Shown one piece after another: positions 27,636 to 38,251 of a stretch of DNA of 64,000 nt. The translations under genes were made by a program, and so were the position numbers. This DNA comes from an uncultured Clostridia bacterium (GTDB taxonomy: Bacteria > Bacillota > Clostridia > Christensenellales > DTU072). The notes beneath the pieces are model-generated. The model searched no databases. It saw nothing but the letters and a program-made list of their open reading frames with translations, and had not been told where the DNA came from. Numbering within the stretch: position 1 is the stretch's first letter; every line of letters starts with the position of its first letter. The stretch lies in the NCBI GenBank assembly GCA_946621465.1, contig CAMOOO010000001.1:124001-188000 (forward strand). Reading direction: 5' to 3'.

Positions 27636-30600
27636 ATGCCCAAAAAGAGTTGTATACTGCTTATACTGACGATCTTAGCGATGCTGAGTATTTTTCTCTG
27701 CGGTTGTACCGATAACGTCACCTCGGAAAAAGCGGTGACCCTTTCCTCAATCGAAGTGGTGGAGTCCACCGTTCCCAAGGACGCGTTAAAGGACGCGGTA
27801 GACGTAAGCCGCATTCAGATCCAGCTCAATTACAGTAACGGCGAGAGCGAAAGGATGACGATAGAGGAGTCAATGTTGACGGAAGATAGCCGTCAGAAAC
27901 TGACTCAAGTCGGAACACAAGTTTTTACCGTCGTTTATAATAAAAAGACCGCCAAATTCCAAATGGAGATCCACGACGTTTCTCCCGTTTACTATTCGCT
28001 ACGCATCTACGGCGGCGTTCCTACCTATATCAACCATACCAAACTTCTTAACCCCATCAGTCTGAATGGGGAATACTATGAGAACGTTTACTTAGACGGA
28101 ACGGTCGTCACCATCGAGTGGGTGATAATCAAAGGACAAAACTTTTCTTATTGGACAGCGAACGACCTCCAGGTCAGCACGGAAAGCATTGTGGAAGTTA
28201 CCGTAGACAGCGACCTTGTCTATCGTCCCTATTATTCGGCGGCAGTCAGCACTGTTTCTTTTAATACTTTTTCCACTTCGACCATTCAGTCCAAAACCAT
28301 CGACGTTTTGTATGAATCGGATATCATGGCGGTAACGAAAGACAACTACATCTTTGCCGGGTGGACTACGGACGTTATTACCGAAGAGCAATCACTTTCC
28401 GGATACAATAAAAACATTGTTCGGTTTCCTTTCAACGTAGGGAGAGATATTACTTTCTACGCTACCTGGATACCCATGGGCGTTGTGTATACGCAGGTAG
28501 ACGATCACTACGAAGTGACCGGATACAAAGGTAAGGCAAACTCCCTCTATCTTCCGGAAATCTATCAGGGATTACCCGTTACCAAAATTTGTGCAAACGC
28601 TTTTTCCGGAGATAACGCCGCTAAACTTACCACCTTATCTATTTCCTCTTCCGTCCAAACGATAGAAGAGGGTGCTTTTGTCGGGTGTACCCACTTGGAG
28701 TCCTTTATTGTCGAAGATTCCGATTATTTCAAAGTAGAAGAGGGCGTCCTTTATACAAATAACGGTTCCGCCCTTGTTTGCTATCCGCAAAATAAGCTCA
28801 CCGCATATTACTTCGTTCCTTCTTCTGTAAAAGAAGTCTTCGGTTACGCGTTTTATAACGCACTTGTCGGTTCGATTAAGTTGCCCCTTGCAACGGAAAG
28901 CATCGGAATAAAAGCTTTCGACTCCTTACATATCGACCATGTAGACCTTTCATCGATTACACCGTCCAATCTTTCTTTGGGGGGAGAACTTTTTAATTCT
29001 TATTTGCGCGCTTTGGTTATTTCGCCCTCGGACGAAGAACTTTACCTTTTGCAATTCCCGGTCATTAACGCCGTCAGAGATAAAATCGTTACTTCTCTTG
29101 CCGATACCAACACGGTGTACGACTATTCCTATGAAGAAGCAGACGGACTGACAATGACGTTACTATACAGGATTATTTATGACAAAAATCTGGTCGACGA
29201 AGGGACGGTGACTTCTGACGAAGAGTCCTATGCTACGGCGGAAATTATCGGCGCCAATCGCATGGCGACCACTTTTGCCGTACCTATTCGCTTGTCGCAG
29301 CCCGGACAAAAATCCTATTTGGTGACTTCCTTGGCAGACCGCGCAATGAAGGACTGTACTTTGCTCGAAACGGTCGTTATTTCTCTGTCCAGCCGCCTGG
29401 AAAGAATAGGTGAGGACGTTTTTACCGATACGCCGTGGCTGGAAACGGTGGGCGACACTTTATCCGCCAATAAAACGATTTATAAATATTTGGGCAATGC
29501 CGAAACCTATATCATGGACGAGAACGTCGTTAAAATTGCCGAAGGCGCATTCCGCAATAAAACTTCGCTAAAATACGTCAATATCGGCTCCGGCATATCT
29601 TTGACGAAGATTTCCGCCTACGCTTTTGACAATTGCACCTCGCTTGTCGGTTTTATTTGCGACGCCAATCCGAGAGGAGACGGTATTTATCTCAAATATC
29701 CCGTCCGTACCATCGGAGATTACGCTTTCCGCAATACGGCAATCACCTATGTGAAACTGCAACCGTCAACTACCCAACAATCAAACTTGCTTTCCACTAT
29801 CGGGAAATATGCTTTTGCAGGTTGCAAATACCTTCTTTCCGTCACGTTATCCCGTTCGACAACAAATATTGCCGAAACGGCCTTTATAGGGTGTATCAGT
29901 TTGAGAGAATTTGTTCTGCCCGAAAGAAATTCCGTCTTTGAAGTCTACGAAGGAATACTCTATTCCTATTCTTCGGACGGCAAATACACCCTCTTTAGTT
30001 ATCCCGCGGCGCGTTTGGACGGAGAATTCGATCCTACGTACGTTCGCTCCTATGCCTCCACTTTCGAGTATAATCTGGAGGAGTACGAGGGTAAATCGGA
30101 CGTTGACGTCGGCTCAGCGATTTTCGCCGGCACAAAGAGAATGTTACACCTTGTTATTTGCACGAACGAGGAGTGGAAAAAAGAGTACGATACGACGACG
30201 GAAAAATACGTTCTTTTGACTAAATCGGGCAGGTCGTTGCAACCCTGTACCGTCGTTGATAAAAATCCGGACGGCACCCTGGTTACCGACGGCGATTTTT
30301 ATTTCGGCATATACGTAGATAATTCGGAGTTCGTTCCGCTCCTATATGATGCGGAAAAAGACTCCTATTATTACTACCCGATGCGCCGCCAGTACGTTTC
30401 CATTGTTTCGCTGGACCTGTCCCTGTATATTGACTCGGGCGATCCCAACGTTGGTAGCATTTCTTTCTCCAACCAGGTGTACTACCTCTATATTTGGGTC
30501 AGAAGCGGATTGGAAATCATCTCCGTCGGCAATTCCGTTCCCGTTGACAAAAATACCAATCAGGGGCTGAAACAAAACACCGTTGCCGTATATAATGATG

Positions 30601-32492
30601 ACGGCACTTTGGATGAAAGCTACCTGGACGGCGATTTCTACTATTATTTCTACGCCGATATGGATAAAAGTAAAAAGATTCTGTTGTTCTACGACATCGC
30701 CACCTCGAAGTATTATTACAAAGACTATCTTAACGTTACGGCGATCGGGTCCTATGCCTTTTCTTACAGCGCCGTTTCCGCTGTCGTTATTCCGTCGCAA
30801 ATAACCTCTATCGGAGAAAACGCTTTTTGTATCCCGGGAATGAACTATCTTAAATTCCTGCATAGTCCGACGGCATTCAGTTACAATGCGATTTTTGCCG
30901 ACTATACCCCCGATTATATCATTCTCTCGGAGGAGGTTTCCGCATCTGACAGGCTGGTCTTCTTTGACAGCAGCCTCGATCTTATGACCCAAAAAGTCGG
31001 TCATCCCAATTATACATTCTTCACGGACGACAGCTCCGATAACGTCCTTTATATGGCGGAAACGGATGGGAATAACACATATTTGTACGTTGTGGGGACT
31101 TCTCGCGTAGCGGCTTCTATCGTTCTGCCCGAAACGGTGCGGCATAACGGGGTATCTTACACGCAGAGTAAAACGGTACTGCCGTATGCTTTTTACGGCG
31201 TCTATCTTAACGCTGCTACGTTAAGAAACGTCACAAGTCTTGCTTCTCATGCATTCAGCGAATGCTATCAAATCCAATCTCTTTATATCGAAACCGATTT
31301 TATTAACGATCTTCAGGACGATACGTTCGGTTCCAGATTCCATAATGGAATGTATATCTACGATTCTCAAAACGGTCTGAACCTCTATCGTGAGTCCAAA
31401 TGGGTGCGCTCGGGCGATCTGTTTACTTATACCGACGTCGACGGAACCCAGCGTAGCGGTTGCAGATATCTTATTCTTGACGATTCGCAATCACCCTTTG
31501 CCGTTATCAGATACGAGGACGAAGAGGGGAATTACCTTACCGTCGATATCTTCTATGGCAAAGTATCGGTTGGTAACGTTTTGAGTGTGCAACAGACCAT
31601 TGCTCGCGCCGGGTGGAATATTTCCGGATGGACGGATGACGAGGGCAACGATATCGCGGCAGGGAGCGACTATTACATTCCCTATAACCAGGTATTGACC
31701 TGCGTTTGGATGCCGCAAACGTACAAAGTTTATTTTGTTATCAGCGAAGGGGAAGTGAAGCGTATAACCGACGGGACGGCGACGGCACTTCCGGTCAAAG
31801 TCAATTCAAGTACCGGACTTATTACTTACTCTGCCGAAGTCACTTTTGCACAGGATTATTCCTTCTCCTACATAAATTACGATGTATTGAGAAAGAACTT
31901 CGTTTGCTGGCGCGACTCGCAATCAAATATGTTCCAAACGTCCGGAACGTGGAATTTTGTGGTAGATTCGTATGAATTGTATCTCTATCCCGTTTTGTCC
32001 GACCGCTTGTATCAACTGGTGTACAGCGTCGATTCGGACGTTACCATAGCTTCTTCGAGCTATATGCTGACGTATGCTGCGTCGCAGTTTACGTTGACTG
32101 TTCCCACCACTACCACCTATTCGTTCTTAGGTTGGTATATGTTAGAAGATCCGGAAGGGGGAGACCTGCCCGAAAACAGAATTATTCTGACAGACGGCAA
32201 CGGTAGGTCGAAGATTTCCTGGCTCTATTCCGGTCGGGAAAACTACGTTCTGTATGCGCTATGGGATTCCGTCGTACTTTATCCTTACGGGGTAGGCATC
32301 AACTCCGATTTTGTCAGATACGGAGAGGCATATCAGCTCTCCGTGCCGGAAGACGATGACTTTGACGGTTGGTATGTGGAATTTGATAACGGCGAAAGAG
32401 AAAAGATCACCGACAAAAACGGCGTCAGCTACTCCGCATGGCTATTTGACGGCAAAAGAGAATATTCCTTGTACCGAGAAGGAAATGAATGA
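27636..32492 (+). CDS. Giant BspA-like leucine-rich-repeat lipoprotein
   Basis: A 1,618-residue surface lipoprotein: a signal peptide ends in the lipobox L-C-G-C with the lipidated cysteine at 24. A BIG_3-like Ig domain follows (about 30-115; IQLNYSNGESERMTIEE ... VGTQVFTVVYNKKTAKF). Then comes an InlB-type beta-grasp repeat (IFAGWTTDVI ... ITFYATWIP), and several blocks of BspA/LRR_5 repeats (IGEDVFTDT, IAEGAFRNKTSLKYVNI, IGDYAFRNTAITYVKL, IGKYAFAGCKYLLSV). The C-terminus has further InlB-like repeats (ISGWTDDEGN, FVCWRDSQSN, FLGWYMLEDP, FDGWYVEFDNG). Such proteins bind host or microbial ligands. It is a paralogue of the next gene, which starts 8 nt later. Confidence 0.9.
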   Translation: MPKKSCILLILTILAMLSIFLCGCTDNVTSEKAVTLSSIEVVESTVPKDALKDAVDVSRIQIQLNYSNGESERMTIEESMLTEDSRQKLTQVGTQVFTVVYNKKTAKFQMEIHDVSPVYYSLRIYGGVPTYINHTKLLNPISLNGEYYENVYLDGTVVTIEWVIIKGQNFSYWTANDLQVSTESIVEVTVDSDLVYRPYYSAAVSTVSFNTFSTSTIQSKTIDVLYESDIMAVTKDNYIFAGWTTDVITEEQSLSGYNKNIVRFPFNVGRDITFYATWIPMGVVYTQVDDHYEVTGYKGKANSLYLPEIYQGLPVTKICANAFSGDNAAKLTTLSISSSVQTIEEGAFVGCTHLESFIVEDSDYFKVEEGVLYTNNGSALVCYPQNKLTAYYFVPSSVKEVFGYAFYNALVGSIKLPLATESIGIKAFDSLHIDHVDLSSITPSNLSLGGELFNSYLRALVISPSDEELYLLQFPVINAVRDKIVTSLADTNTVYDYSYEEADGLTMTLLYRIIYDKNLVDEGTVTSDEESYATAEIIGANRMATTFAVPIRLSQPGQKSYLVTSLADRAMKDCTLLETVVISLSSRLERIGEDVFTDTPWLETVGDTLSANKTIYKYLGNAETYIMDENVVKIAEGAFRNKTSLKYVNIGSGISLTKISAYAFDNCTSLVGFICDANPRGDGIYLKYPVRTIGDYAFRNTAITYVKLQPSTTQQSNLLSTIGKYAFAGCKYLLSVTLSRSTTNIAETAFIGCISLREFVLPERNSVFEVYEGILYSYSSDGKYTLFSYPAARLDGEFDPTYVRSYASTFEYNLEEYEGKSDVDVGSAIFAGTKRMLHLVICTNEEWKKEYDTTTEKYVLLTKSGRSLQPCTVVDKNPDGTLVTDGDFYFGIYVDNSEFVPLLYDAEKDSYYYYPMRRQYVSIVSLDLSLYIDSGDPNVGSISFSNQVYYLYIWVRSGLEIISVGNSVPVDKNTNQGLKQNTVAVYNDDGTLDESYLDGDFYYYFYADMDKSKKILLFYDIATSKYYYKDYLNVTAIGSYAFSYSAVSAVVIPSQITSIGENAFCIPGMNYLKFLHSPTAFSYNAIFADYTPDYIILSEEVSASDRLVFFDSSLDLMTQKVGHPNYTFFTDDSSDNVLYMAETDGNNTYLYVVGTSRVAASIVLPETVRHNGVSYTQSKTVLPYAFYGVYLNAATLRNVTSLASHAFSECYQIQSLYIETDFINDLQDDTFGSRFHNGMYIYDSQNGLNLYRESKWVRSGDLFTYTDVDGTQRSGCRYLILDDSQSPFAVIRYEDEEGNYLTVDIFYGKVSVGNVLSVQQTIARAGWNISGWTDDEGNDIAAGSDYYIPYNQVLTCVWMPQTYKVYFVISEGEVKRITDGTATALPVKVNSSTGLITYSAEVTFAQDYSFSYINYDVLRKNFVCWRDSQSNMFQTSGTWNFVVDSYELYLYPVLSDRLYQLVYSVDSDVTIASSSYMLTYAASQFTLTVPTTTTYSFLGWYMLEDPEGGDLPENRIILTDGNGRSKISWLYSGRENYVLYALWDSVVLYPYGVGINSDFVRYGEAYQLSVPEDDDFDGWYVEFDNGEREKITDKNGVSYSAWLFDGKREYSLYREGNE

Positions 32493-32500
32493 GGTAGAAA

Positions 32501-35500
32501 ATGGCTGGAAAAAAGATTAAACCCTGGCTTATACTTGTACTGCTTATTTCCGTTATGACGGTCTTTTTTGCATGTGTCTTTTCTTCCGATCCCGATTCGA
32601 TCGAAGAAACGGAAGAGGTGTACTTAGAGTCCATTCGCGTCGATCGTTCCACTATTCCCGAAACGCTCTATGCAGGCAACGTCGATTTGGGTCAAATATC
32701 ATTGATACTGACTTACAGCGACGGCACACAAGAAACGGAATCTTTGTCGGAAGATCATATCGCTATCGGTAGCAGAAACAAATTAAAGAAAATCGGGACG
32801 CAACAATTGGAGATTGTGTACGGTAACTGCACCACCTCGCTCCAGCTTGAACTTGTTGACCCCACCATTACGCAGTATAAACTCGTTATCGAAGGCGGTG
32901 TTCCCGTTTCCGTTGACGGCGAACAGGTCTCCGTTATTGCGCCAAGTGACGGCGTATATACGGGATACTTCGTCGGGGGTACCGTCGTCGTTGTCTCCTG
33001 GACTGAGGAAGAAAATAAAGTTTTCGGTACATGGATGTCCGACGGAGAATCGGTGGACAATCAGATGACCACGACCATCCACATGAATAGCGATCATAGC
33101 TACACCGCCGTATCTTATGACGTTGTTTACACCGTTAATTTCATTACCTTTAAGGACAATTACAACATTGCTTCCAAAAATATCCAGAGACTATATAGTT
33201 ATCTGTCCAACTACGACCGAAGCAACCTTTATTATGCGGAAATACCCTCTATGACGATGGACAACTACGTCTTTACAGGTTGGACTTCGCAGGAAATTAC
33301 CCGAGATGAATCTCTTTCCGGCTCCGGAGAAATTCCGCTCGTTGACTTTTCTTTTTATGATAACGATTATAACAACAGCACCTATCTGAAAGTTAGTAGC
33401 GACCTGACACTATACGCCGTTTGGACGCCCATTCGTTTGGACTGCTCCCCCTATACGCCTTCTATTACAGGCTATACCCACTTAACCGGTTGCCAGGTTG
33501 TTAAATACGAGGGTACTCTTACCGATCTTGTTATCCCCGCGACTTGGAACGGTCTTCCCGTGCTTTCTATTTCTAACCAAGCGTTTACCGAGAGAAACGC
33601 CGCCTATATCAATTCCATTACCATTCCGGCGAGCGTGATTGAAATAGAAGAGGGCGCTTTTATGTATTGCTCCGCCCTGAAAAACATTTACGTCGAACAG
33701 GGTTCTCCCATCTTCTCCAGTGAGAACGGCGTTCTGTATAAAGACGAGCGTACCAATATCGTTGCCTATCCGGCTAACAAGGTTTCCAGATTGTACGAAA
33801 TGGAATCGGGCGTCTTTGCCATTTCCGCATACGCATTCTACAATGCCGTCGTCGGACAGATCGTTGTTGCTACCGATATTTCGGAAATAGGAGACCACGC
33901 TTTCGACAGTGTGCATATCGACACCATCGACTTTTCTTCGACTGCTGTCAGCCGTTTGAGTTCAATTCAGGCGCATATCGGCGATAACATCTTTAACGAT
34001 AATATTTCCACCATTATTCTGACTTCTAACGATGCCGAATGGGGAGCTTTTGCCGCGCTGAACTGTTTTGGCGACTTTACCGACAGGTTCTCCGATGGCT
34101 CCGATATCCATAGACTCTACACCTATTATTACACCAGCGATATTGTTATTCTTTTCAGAATAATCAGCGGTACCGACCTTGCCGAACATTTTATCAACAC
34201 CGGTTCTACCGCCGAGATTATTGGTATTTCTCGCCAGCTAACGGACATTATCGTCCCGGAAAGATTGTTTACCGGTACCATATCTTATTCCGTTTCTTCC
34301 ATCGGTTATTACGCGTTTAAGGACTGCGTCTCCCTGAAAAACGTCGTTCTGCCCAGTACCCTGGAAAGGGTATGCGATAAAGCCTTTGATGACACGATTT
34401 GGGTTAATTCCATCAGTGAAACAATCATTGCCAACGAGACCCTTTATAAATATCTTGGGTCCTCCGATACCGTAAATTTGCCTTCCGGCATTAAGAAGAT
34501 TGCGGAAAGCGCATTCCGTAATAACACTTCGCTTCGGTTTTTGAATATAACGTCCAATACGGTACTTGAACATATCTGCGCTTTCGCATTCAGTGGCTGC
34601 GCCAACCTCACCAGTTTCTCCGATACCAAAAACGACGGAAACCTACTGATCAAACCGGCGCTGAAAAGAATAGACGACTATGCCTTCTTCGGAACGAATA
34701 TTCTCCACGTTATTTCGGAGGAAAACAGCACGCTTGAACATATCGGCGAATACGCATTCAGCGAGTGTAATTATATTCTCTCCGTTGATTTTTCTTCTGC
34801 CGTTCTACATGAAATTGACACGACGTCATTCTACAATACGGAAAGCCTTCTTTCCTATCACGTGGCGCAAGAAAACGATATTTTCGTCAGTTATAACGAC
34901 GTTCTTTATCAGATGACCAGCGGCAATACCGCAACGCTGTTTGCCTATCCTTCGGGAAAATTGTGCGACGAATTTAATCCTTCTGAATTCCGCAAAAAGT
35001 ACGTTCCCGTATCTAACGGTAAATTTGTTGTATATGAACACGAATATACCGTCAATCCTTCTCTTAGTACGGAAAGTACCCTTGTAGGGAGTTACGTAGA
35101 AGAAGACAACGGCGTATCTTTGGGAACGTATACGTACAATCTTGCCAAGGAATCGGAAGACGTATACTATGTCCCCGTTACAGTAAACAGTATCGGAGAA
35201 TACGCGCTATTCCGTAGTAATATCGGAGCCATTGTCTTTGAAGAAGCAATCTCCGAAAGTTCGCAGATCATGGTTCCCGGATTGGTATATTTAAAAATTA
35301 TTACCTCTAATCTCACTTCAATGAATTACTCCTCTTTGTTCAGAGAAAAACAATACGAACCCGGTTACGTGTGGTTCACGTCCTTGCCTAAGCAAAACGT
35401 CATGAGCTTCTTTAACTCCAATTCGAGTTTAAGCGACGAGAAGTACGTTTCCAGCGAGCCGGTCAAATTCTTCATGCAAGGAAATAATTTATATTACTAT

Positions 35501-38251
35501 CGTCAAGGTGTCGTCACGTTGTCACGTACCCCCCGTGATGAATATACGTTAACCGTTCCCGAAGTAGTCGCTTACGATGAGACCGACTACGGAAGGAAAA
35601 ATATAGGGAGCTACGCTTTCGGCGGTTGGTATCTTAATGAGATCGTTATCGAAAGAGGGGCTGACGTTATTTATCCTTCGGCAATGGGCTTAACGCATCT
35701 GTTGAAAAAGGTCTACTTAAACGAGGACGACACGACCAAGCTGCCTTCCGTTTCCAAAACGAGTTTCGGCAATAACTTTGAAAAAGGATTGCTGATTTAT
35801 ATTAAAGCGGATACTTCCGATGCCTATATTGAAGAATGGAACGAGAAACAAGAAGAGAACATTCTTCAAGTGTTTGAATACGACGATATTGGATTTATGC
35901 GCGTTGCTTGCCCGTATTTGATCGAAGAGAACGCCTTTGCCGTTTTGACCTATCGTGATGATAATGGTGATCTTGTGACCGTAGGACACCCAATCTATAC
36001 GCAGATCAACAGTATCAATATCCGTTCTTTCTACAATACAGTCCGGAAGGACGGCTACGTAATCGGCGGCTGGACCAACGAGTATGGAGAAACGGTCAGT
36101 TTTGATAACGGTTACGCGATACCGTATAACCAGGTTCTGACTTGCGTTTGGGAACCGCGCGTCTATACGATCTATCTTTACGTAAACACCGGCTACGATG
36201 TGCCGGGTGCAGAGTATTCCACGCAGAAAAAGATGTACGTTACCACCGTTCAATACCACTCCGCCTATGAATGGACTTTGACCGGATATGACGAAAAATA
36301 TCAGTACCTCAAACAATGGAATTATCAATTGTCATCCGGTACCGGTAGCGTCCCGGTAAAAGGCGTGTGGAATTTATCACTGGACACCGAAGCCGATAGC
36401 GGAAACGATATTGTCTTTACCGCCAATCTAACAGATAGAGTGTTTATTCTGACCTATAAATGCGAGGGCGATTTATCCAACCGCACCAAAGAGGTCAAGT
36501 ATAATCAACCATTTGAATTGGATATCCCGGTTAAGACCGGATACACCTTTGACGGATGGTATTTTGTCGACGTAGACAGCGACGCCTTGACCGATGCCAG
36601 TGGAGAGAGCATCGGCAACTGGACGTTTACTTTTGCCACCAACGATATGTACGACATAAAACCGAAATGGGTCGCCAACGTTATCACGGTCAACCTATAT
36701 AAAACGGACAGATTTGAACTGGAAGAAGACGTGATTTATAAGACTGTGACAGTTGTTTACGACAGTAATTCCTACGCGTTTACACTGGACGAAAACGGCG
36801 ACGTTTTCTCCGCTGAAGAATTAGGACTTTTCTCAGGTTGGGCGGATGAAAACGGTGTGATTTATACCGATACCGATGGCTATGCACTCCAAAATCGTAA
36901 GTGGGATAAGGACGGAACAACCGATCTTTATACCGTTTGGCCGGTCAGTGTTTCTACCCTTAATGAACTAATCAGCGCGTTAGAAGGACCTACCGGCTCG
37001 ATGTCTGCGTCTATCGTCCTTGCCGCGGATATAACGATCGATTCAACCACCATGCCCGACGGACATAAATTATCCTTTGGAACGACAGACCTTCCGTATA
37101 CGGGCGTCTTTAATGGCGCGGGATATACGATAACCTACGAAAATAAAGATAATTCCTCACCTTATTGCGGCTTATTTGTGAAAAACGAAGGCACGATAAA
37201 GAATCTTAACTTTACCGTAAAAAGCATCGACAGAAATATCAGCACAGGCACCTACGGACAGGATAACCCCATTTACTTCGGGACTATCTGCGCTATCAAT
37301 AACGGGTATATCCTTAACGTAAATCTTATCGTCGAGGAAATGAAAGTAACGGTCAATTCCAAAGAATTTTGCTTCTATGACTTCAGCGATGCTTATCATA
37401 TTGGTGTTATTTGCGCCGATAATACCGGAACGATAACAGGTAATTGCACCTATTATGAATCCAATGTCGTCTATTATTCCGTCGGTACGGTGACCGCGTT
37501 AAATTATTACGAAAGCAATCAATGGCGTAGATATTATAGTGATTTTTACACTTTCTCCGGTAACAGTTTTAACGTCGTTACGCCGCCGTACGACGAGGAT
37601 ATAGAGTATTACGTACTGGATGCCAATAACGATTATCTGATTGCAACAGACGAGGCGGAAGAATACTATCTGGCAGGGGAATGGGATAAGTATTACGCTC
37701 AATTCTATATCGAGGGCGAAGTTTATACGCAGGTAAAAGTTCCGTTCTACGACACCTTAGAATATTACACTAAATTGGGTGATAATTACTCTTTGGCAAC
37801 AACCAGTGCAAAAGAGGACTATCAAAACGGCGATTGGGACGCTAAATATAATATGCAAACCGGTCAATGGGAAGGTGCCTATTCAAAGTACTACACTAAG
37901 ACGAGATACAATAATACCGACGTTTATATCGTTGTCTCTGCGCCATATTCATCTTCGGTTGACTATTACAAGAAATCCCAGGACGGCAACAGCTACGTTC
38001 TCTCCAACCAGGATGCCGATGATGACAAGGAATCTGGCGCGTGGGATTCTTCGTTTGCTTACGCGCAGTATTACAACAAAAGCAACGGCTTTATTATGGT
38101 TTCCGTCCTATTTGATGATGAGCAAACATATTATATGCAAACATCCGACATATTTACGCAAGAAAAATTGCTCAAAACGGGCAATCTGACAAATAATAAA
38201 ATGAATATAACTATTATAAATTATTACGATAACGGGAGTAACCAAGAATGA
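32501..38251 (+). CDS. Giant BspA-like lipoprotein with Tyr-repeat C-terminus
   Basis: A 1,916-residue paralogue of the preceding gene with the same order: signal peptide with lipobox FFAC (C25), BIG_3-like Ig domain, InlB-type repeat (VFTGWTSQEI, LTLYAVWTP), BspA/LRR_5 blocks (IEEGAFMYCSALKNIYV, ICAFAFSGCANLTSF, IGEYAFSECNYILSV), and InlB-like repeats (IGGWTNEYGE, FDGWYFVDVD). It then has its own C-terminal part: a GLUG-like parallel-helix segment (GTIKNLNFTV, FGTICAINNGYILNVNL) and about four tyrosine-rich units. A GAGG ribosome-binding site precedes the ATG. The stop overlaps the pheS start in ATGA, which is unexpected for a surface protein. The C-terminus ends without any wall-sorting motif. 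Confidence 0.9.
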   Translation: MAGKKIKPWLILVLLISVMTVFFACVFSSDPDSIEETEEVYLESIRVDRSTIPETLYAGNVDLGQISLILTYSDGTQETESLSEDHIAIGSRNKLKKIGTQQLEIVYGNCTTSLQLELVDPTITQYKLVIEGGVPVSVDGEQVSVIAPSDGVYTGYFVGGTVVVVSWTEEENKVFGTWMSDGESVDNQMTTTIHMNSDHSYTAVSYDVVYTVNFITFKDNYNIASKNIQRLYSYLSNYDRSNLYYAEIPSMTMDNYVFTGWTSQEITRDESLSGSGEIPLVDFSFYDNDYNNSTYLKVSSDLTLYAVWTPIRLDCSPYTPSITGYTHLTGCQVVKYEGTLTDLVIPATWNGLPVLSISNQAFTERNAAYINSITIPASVIEIEEGAFMYCSALKNIYVEQGSPIFSSENGVLYKDERTNIVAYPANKVSRLYEMESGVFAISAYAFYNAVVGQIVVATDISEIGDHAFDSVHIDTIDFSSTAVSRLSSIQAHIGDNIFNDNISTIILTSNDAEWGAFAALNCFGDFTDRFSDGSDIHRLYTYYYTSDIVILFRIISGTDLAEHFINTGSTAEIIGISRQLTDIIVPERLFTGTISYSVSSIGYYAFKDCVSLKNVVLPSTLERVCDKAFDDTIWVNSISETIIANETLYKYLGSSDTVNLPSGIKKIAESAFRNNTSLRFLNITSNTVLEHICAFAFSGCANLTSFSDTKNDGNLLIKPALKRIDDYAFFGTNILHVISEENSTLEHIGEYAFSECNYILSVDFSSAVLHEIDTTSFYNTESLLSYHVAQENDIFVSYNDVLYQMTSGNTATLFAYPSGKLCDEFNPSEFRKKYVPVSNGKFVVYEHEYTVNPSLSTESTLVGSYVEEDNGVSLGTYTYNLAKESEDVYYVPVTVNSIGEYALFRSNIGAIVFEEAISESSQIMVPGLVYLKIITSNLTSMNYSSLFREKQYEPGYVWFTSLPKQNVMSFFNSNSSLSDEKYVSSEPVKFFMQGNNLYYYRQGVVTLSRTPRDEYTLTVPEVVAYDETDYGRKNIGSYAFGGWYLNEIVIERGADVIYPSAMGLTHLLKKVYLNEDDTTKLPSVSKTSFGNNFEKGLLIYIKADTSDAYIEEWNEKQEENILQVFEYDDIGFMRVACPYLIEENAFAVLTYRDDNGDLVTVGHPIYTQINSINIRSFYNTVRKDGYVIGGWTNEYGETVSFDNGYAIPYNQVLTCVWEPRVYTIYLYVNTGYDVPGAEYSTQKKMYVTTVQYHSAYEWTLTGYDEKYQYLKQWNYQLSSGTGSVPVKGVWNLSLDTEADSGNDIVFTANLTDRVFILTYKCEGDLSNRTKEVKYNQPFELDIPVKTGYTFDGWYFVDVDSDALTDASGESIGNWTFTFATNDMYDIKPKWVANVITVNLYKTDRFELEEDVIYKTVTVVYDSNSYAFTLDENGDVFSAEELGLFSGWADENGVIYTDTDGYALQNRKWDKDGTTDLYTVWPVSVSTLNELISALEGPTGSMSASIVLAADITIDSTTMPDGHKLSFGTTDLPYTGVFNGAGYTITYENKDNSSPYCGLFVKNEGTIKNLNFTVKSIDRNISTGTYGQDNPIYFGTICAINNGYILNVNLIVEEMKVTVNSKEFCFYDFSDAYHIGVICADNTGTITGNCTYYESNVVYYSVGTVTALNYYESNQWRRYYSDFYTFSGNSFNVVTPPYDEDIEYYVLDANNDYLIATDEAEEYYLAGEWDKYYAQFYIEGEVYTQVKVPFYDTLEYYTKLGDNYSLATTSAKEDYQNGDWDAKYNMQTGQWEGAYSKYYTKTRYNNTDVYIVVSAPYSSSVDYYKKSQDGNSYVLSNQDADDDKESGAWDSSFAYAQYYNKSNGFIMVSVLFDDEQTYYMQTSDIFTQEKLLKTGNLTNNKMNITIINYYDNGSNQE
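37440..38170 (+). repeat. Tyrosine-rich repeat, long-unit variant
   Basis: About four units of roughly 55-62 residues, each with a YY doublet plus a GxWD motif: for example DIEYYVLDANNDYLIATDEA, then LAGEWDKYYAQFY; LEYYTKLGDNYSLATTSAKE, then QNGDWDAKY; VDYYKKSQDGNSYVLSNQDA, then ESGAWDSSF. The core YY-x(5-8)-Y-x-[LV]-[AS]-T is shared with the array in the first giant protein, but the second half of the unit differs. Confidence 0.75.

Noticed and set aside
38180..38248. T-box riboswitch before pheS
   Set aside because: The region is coding for the giant lipoprotein up to the overlapping stop; no space or T-box sequence is present.
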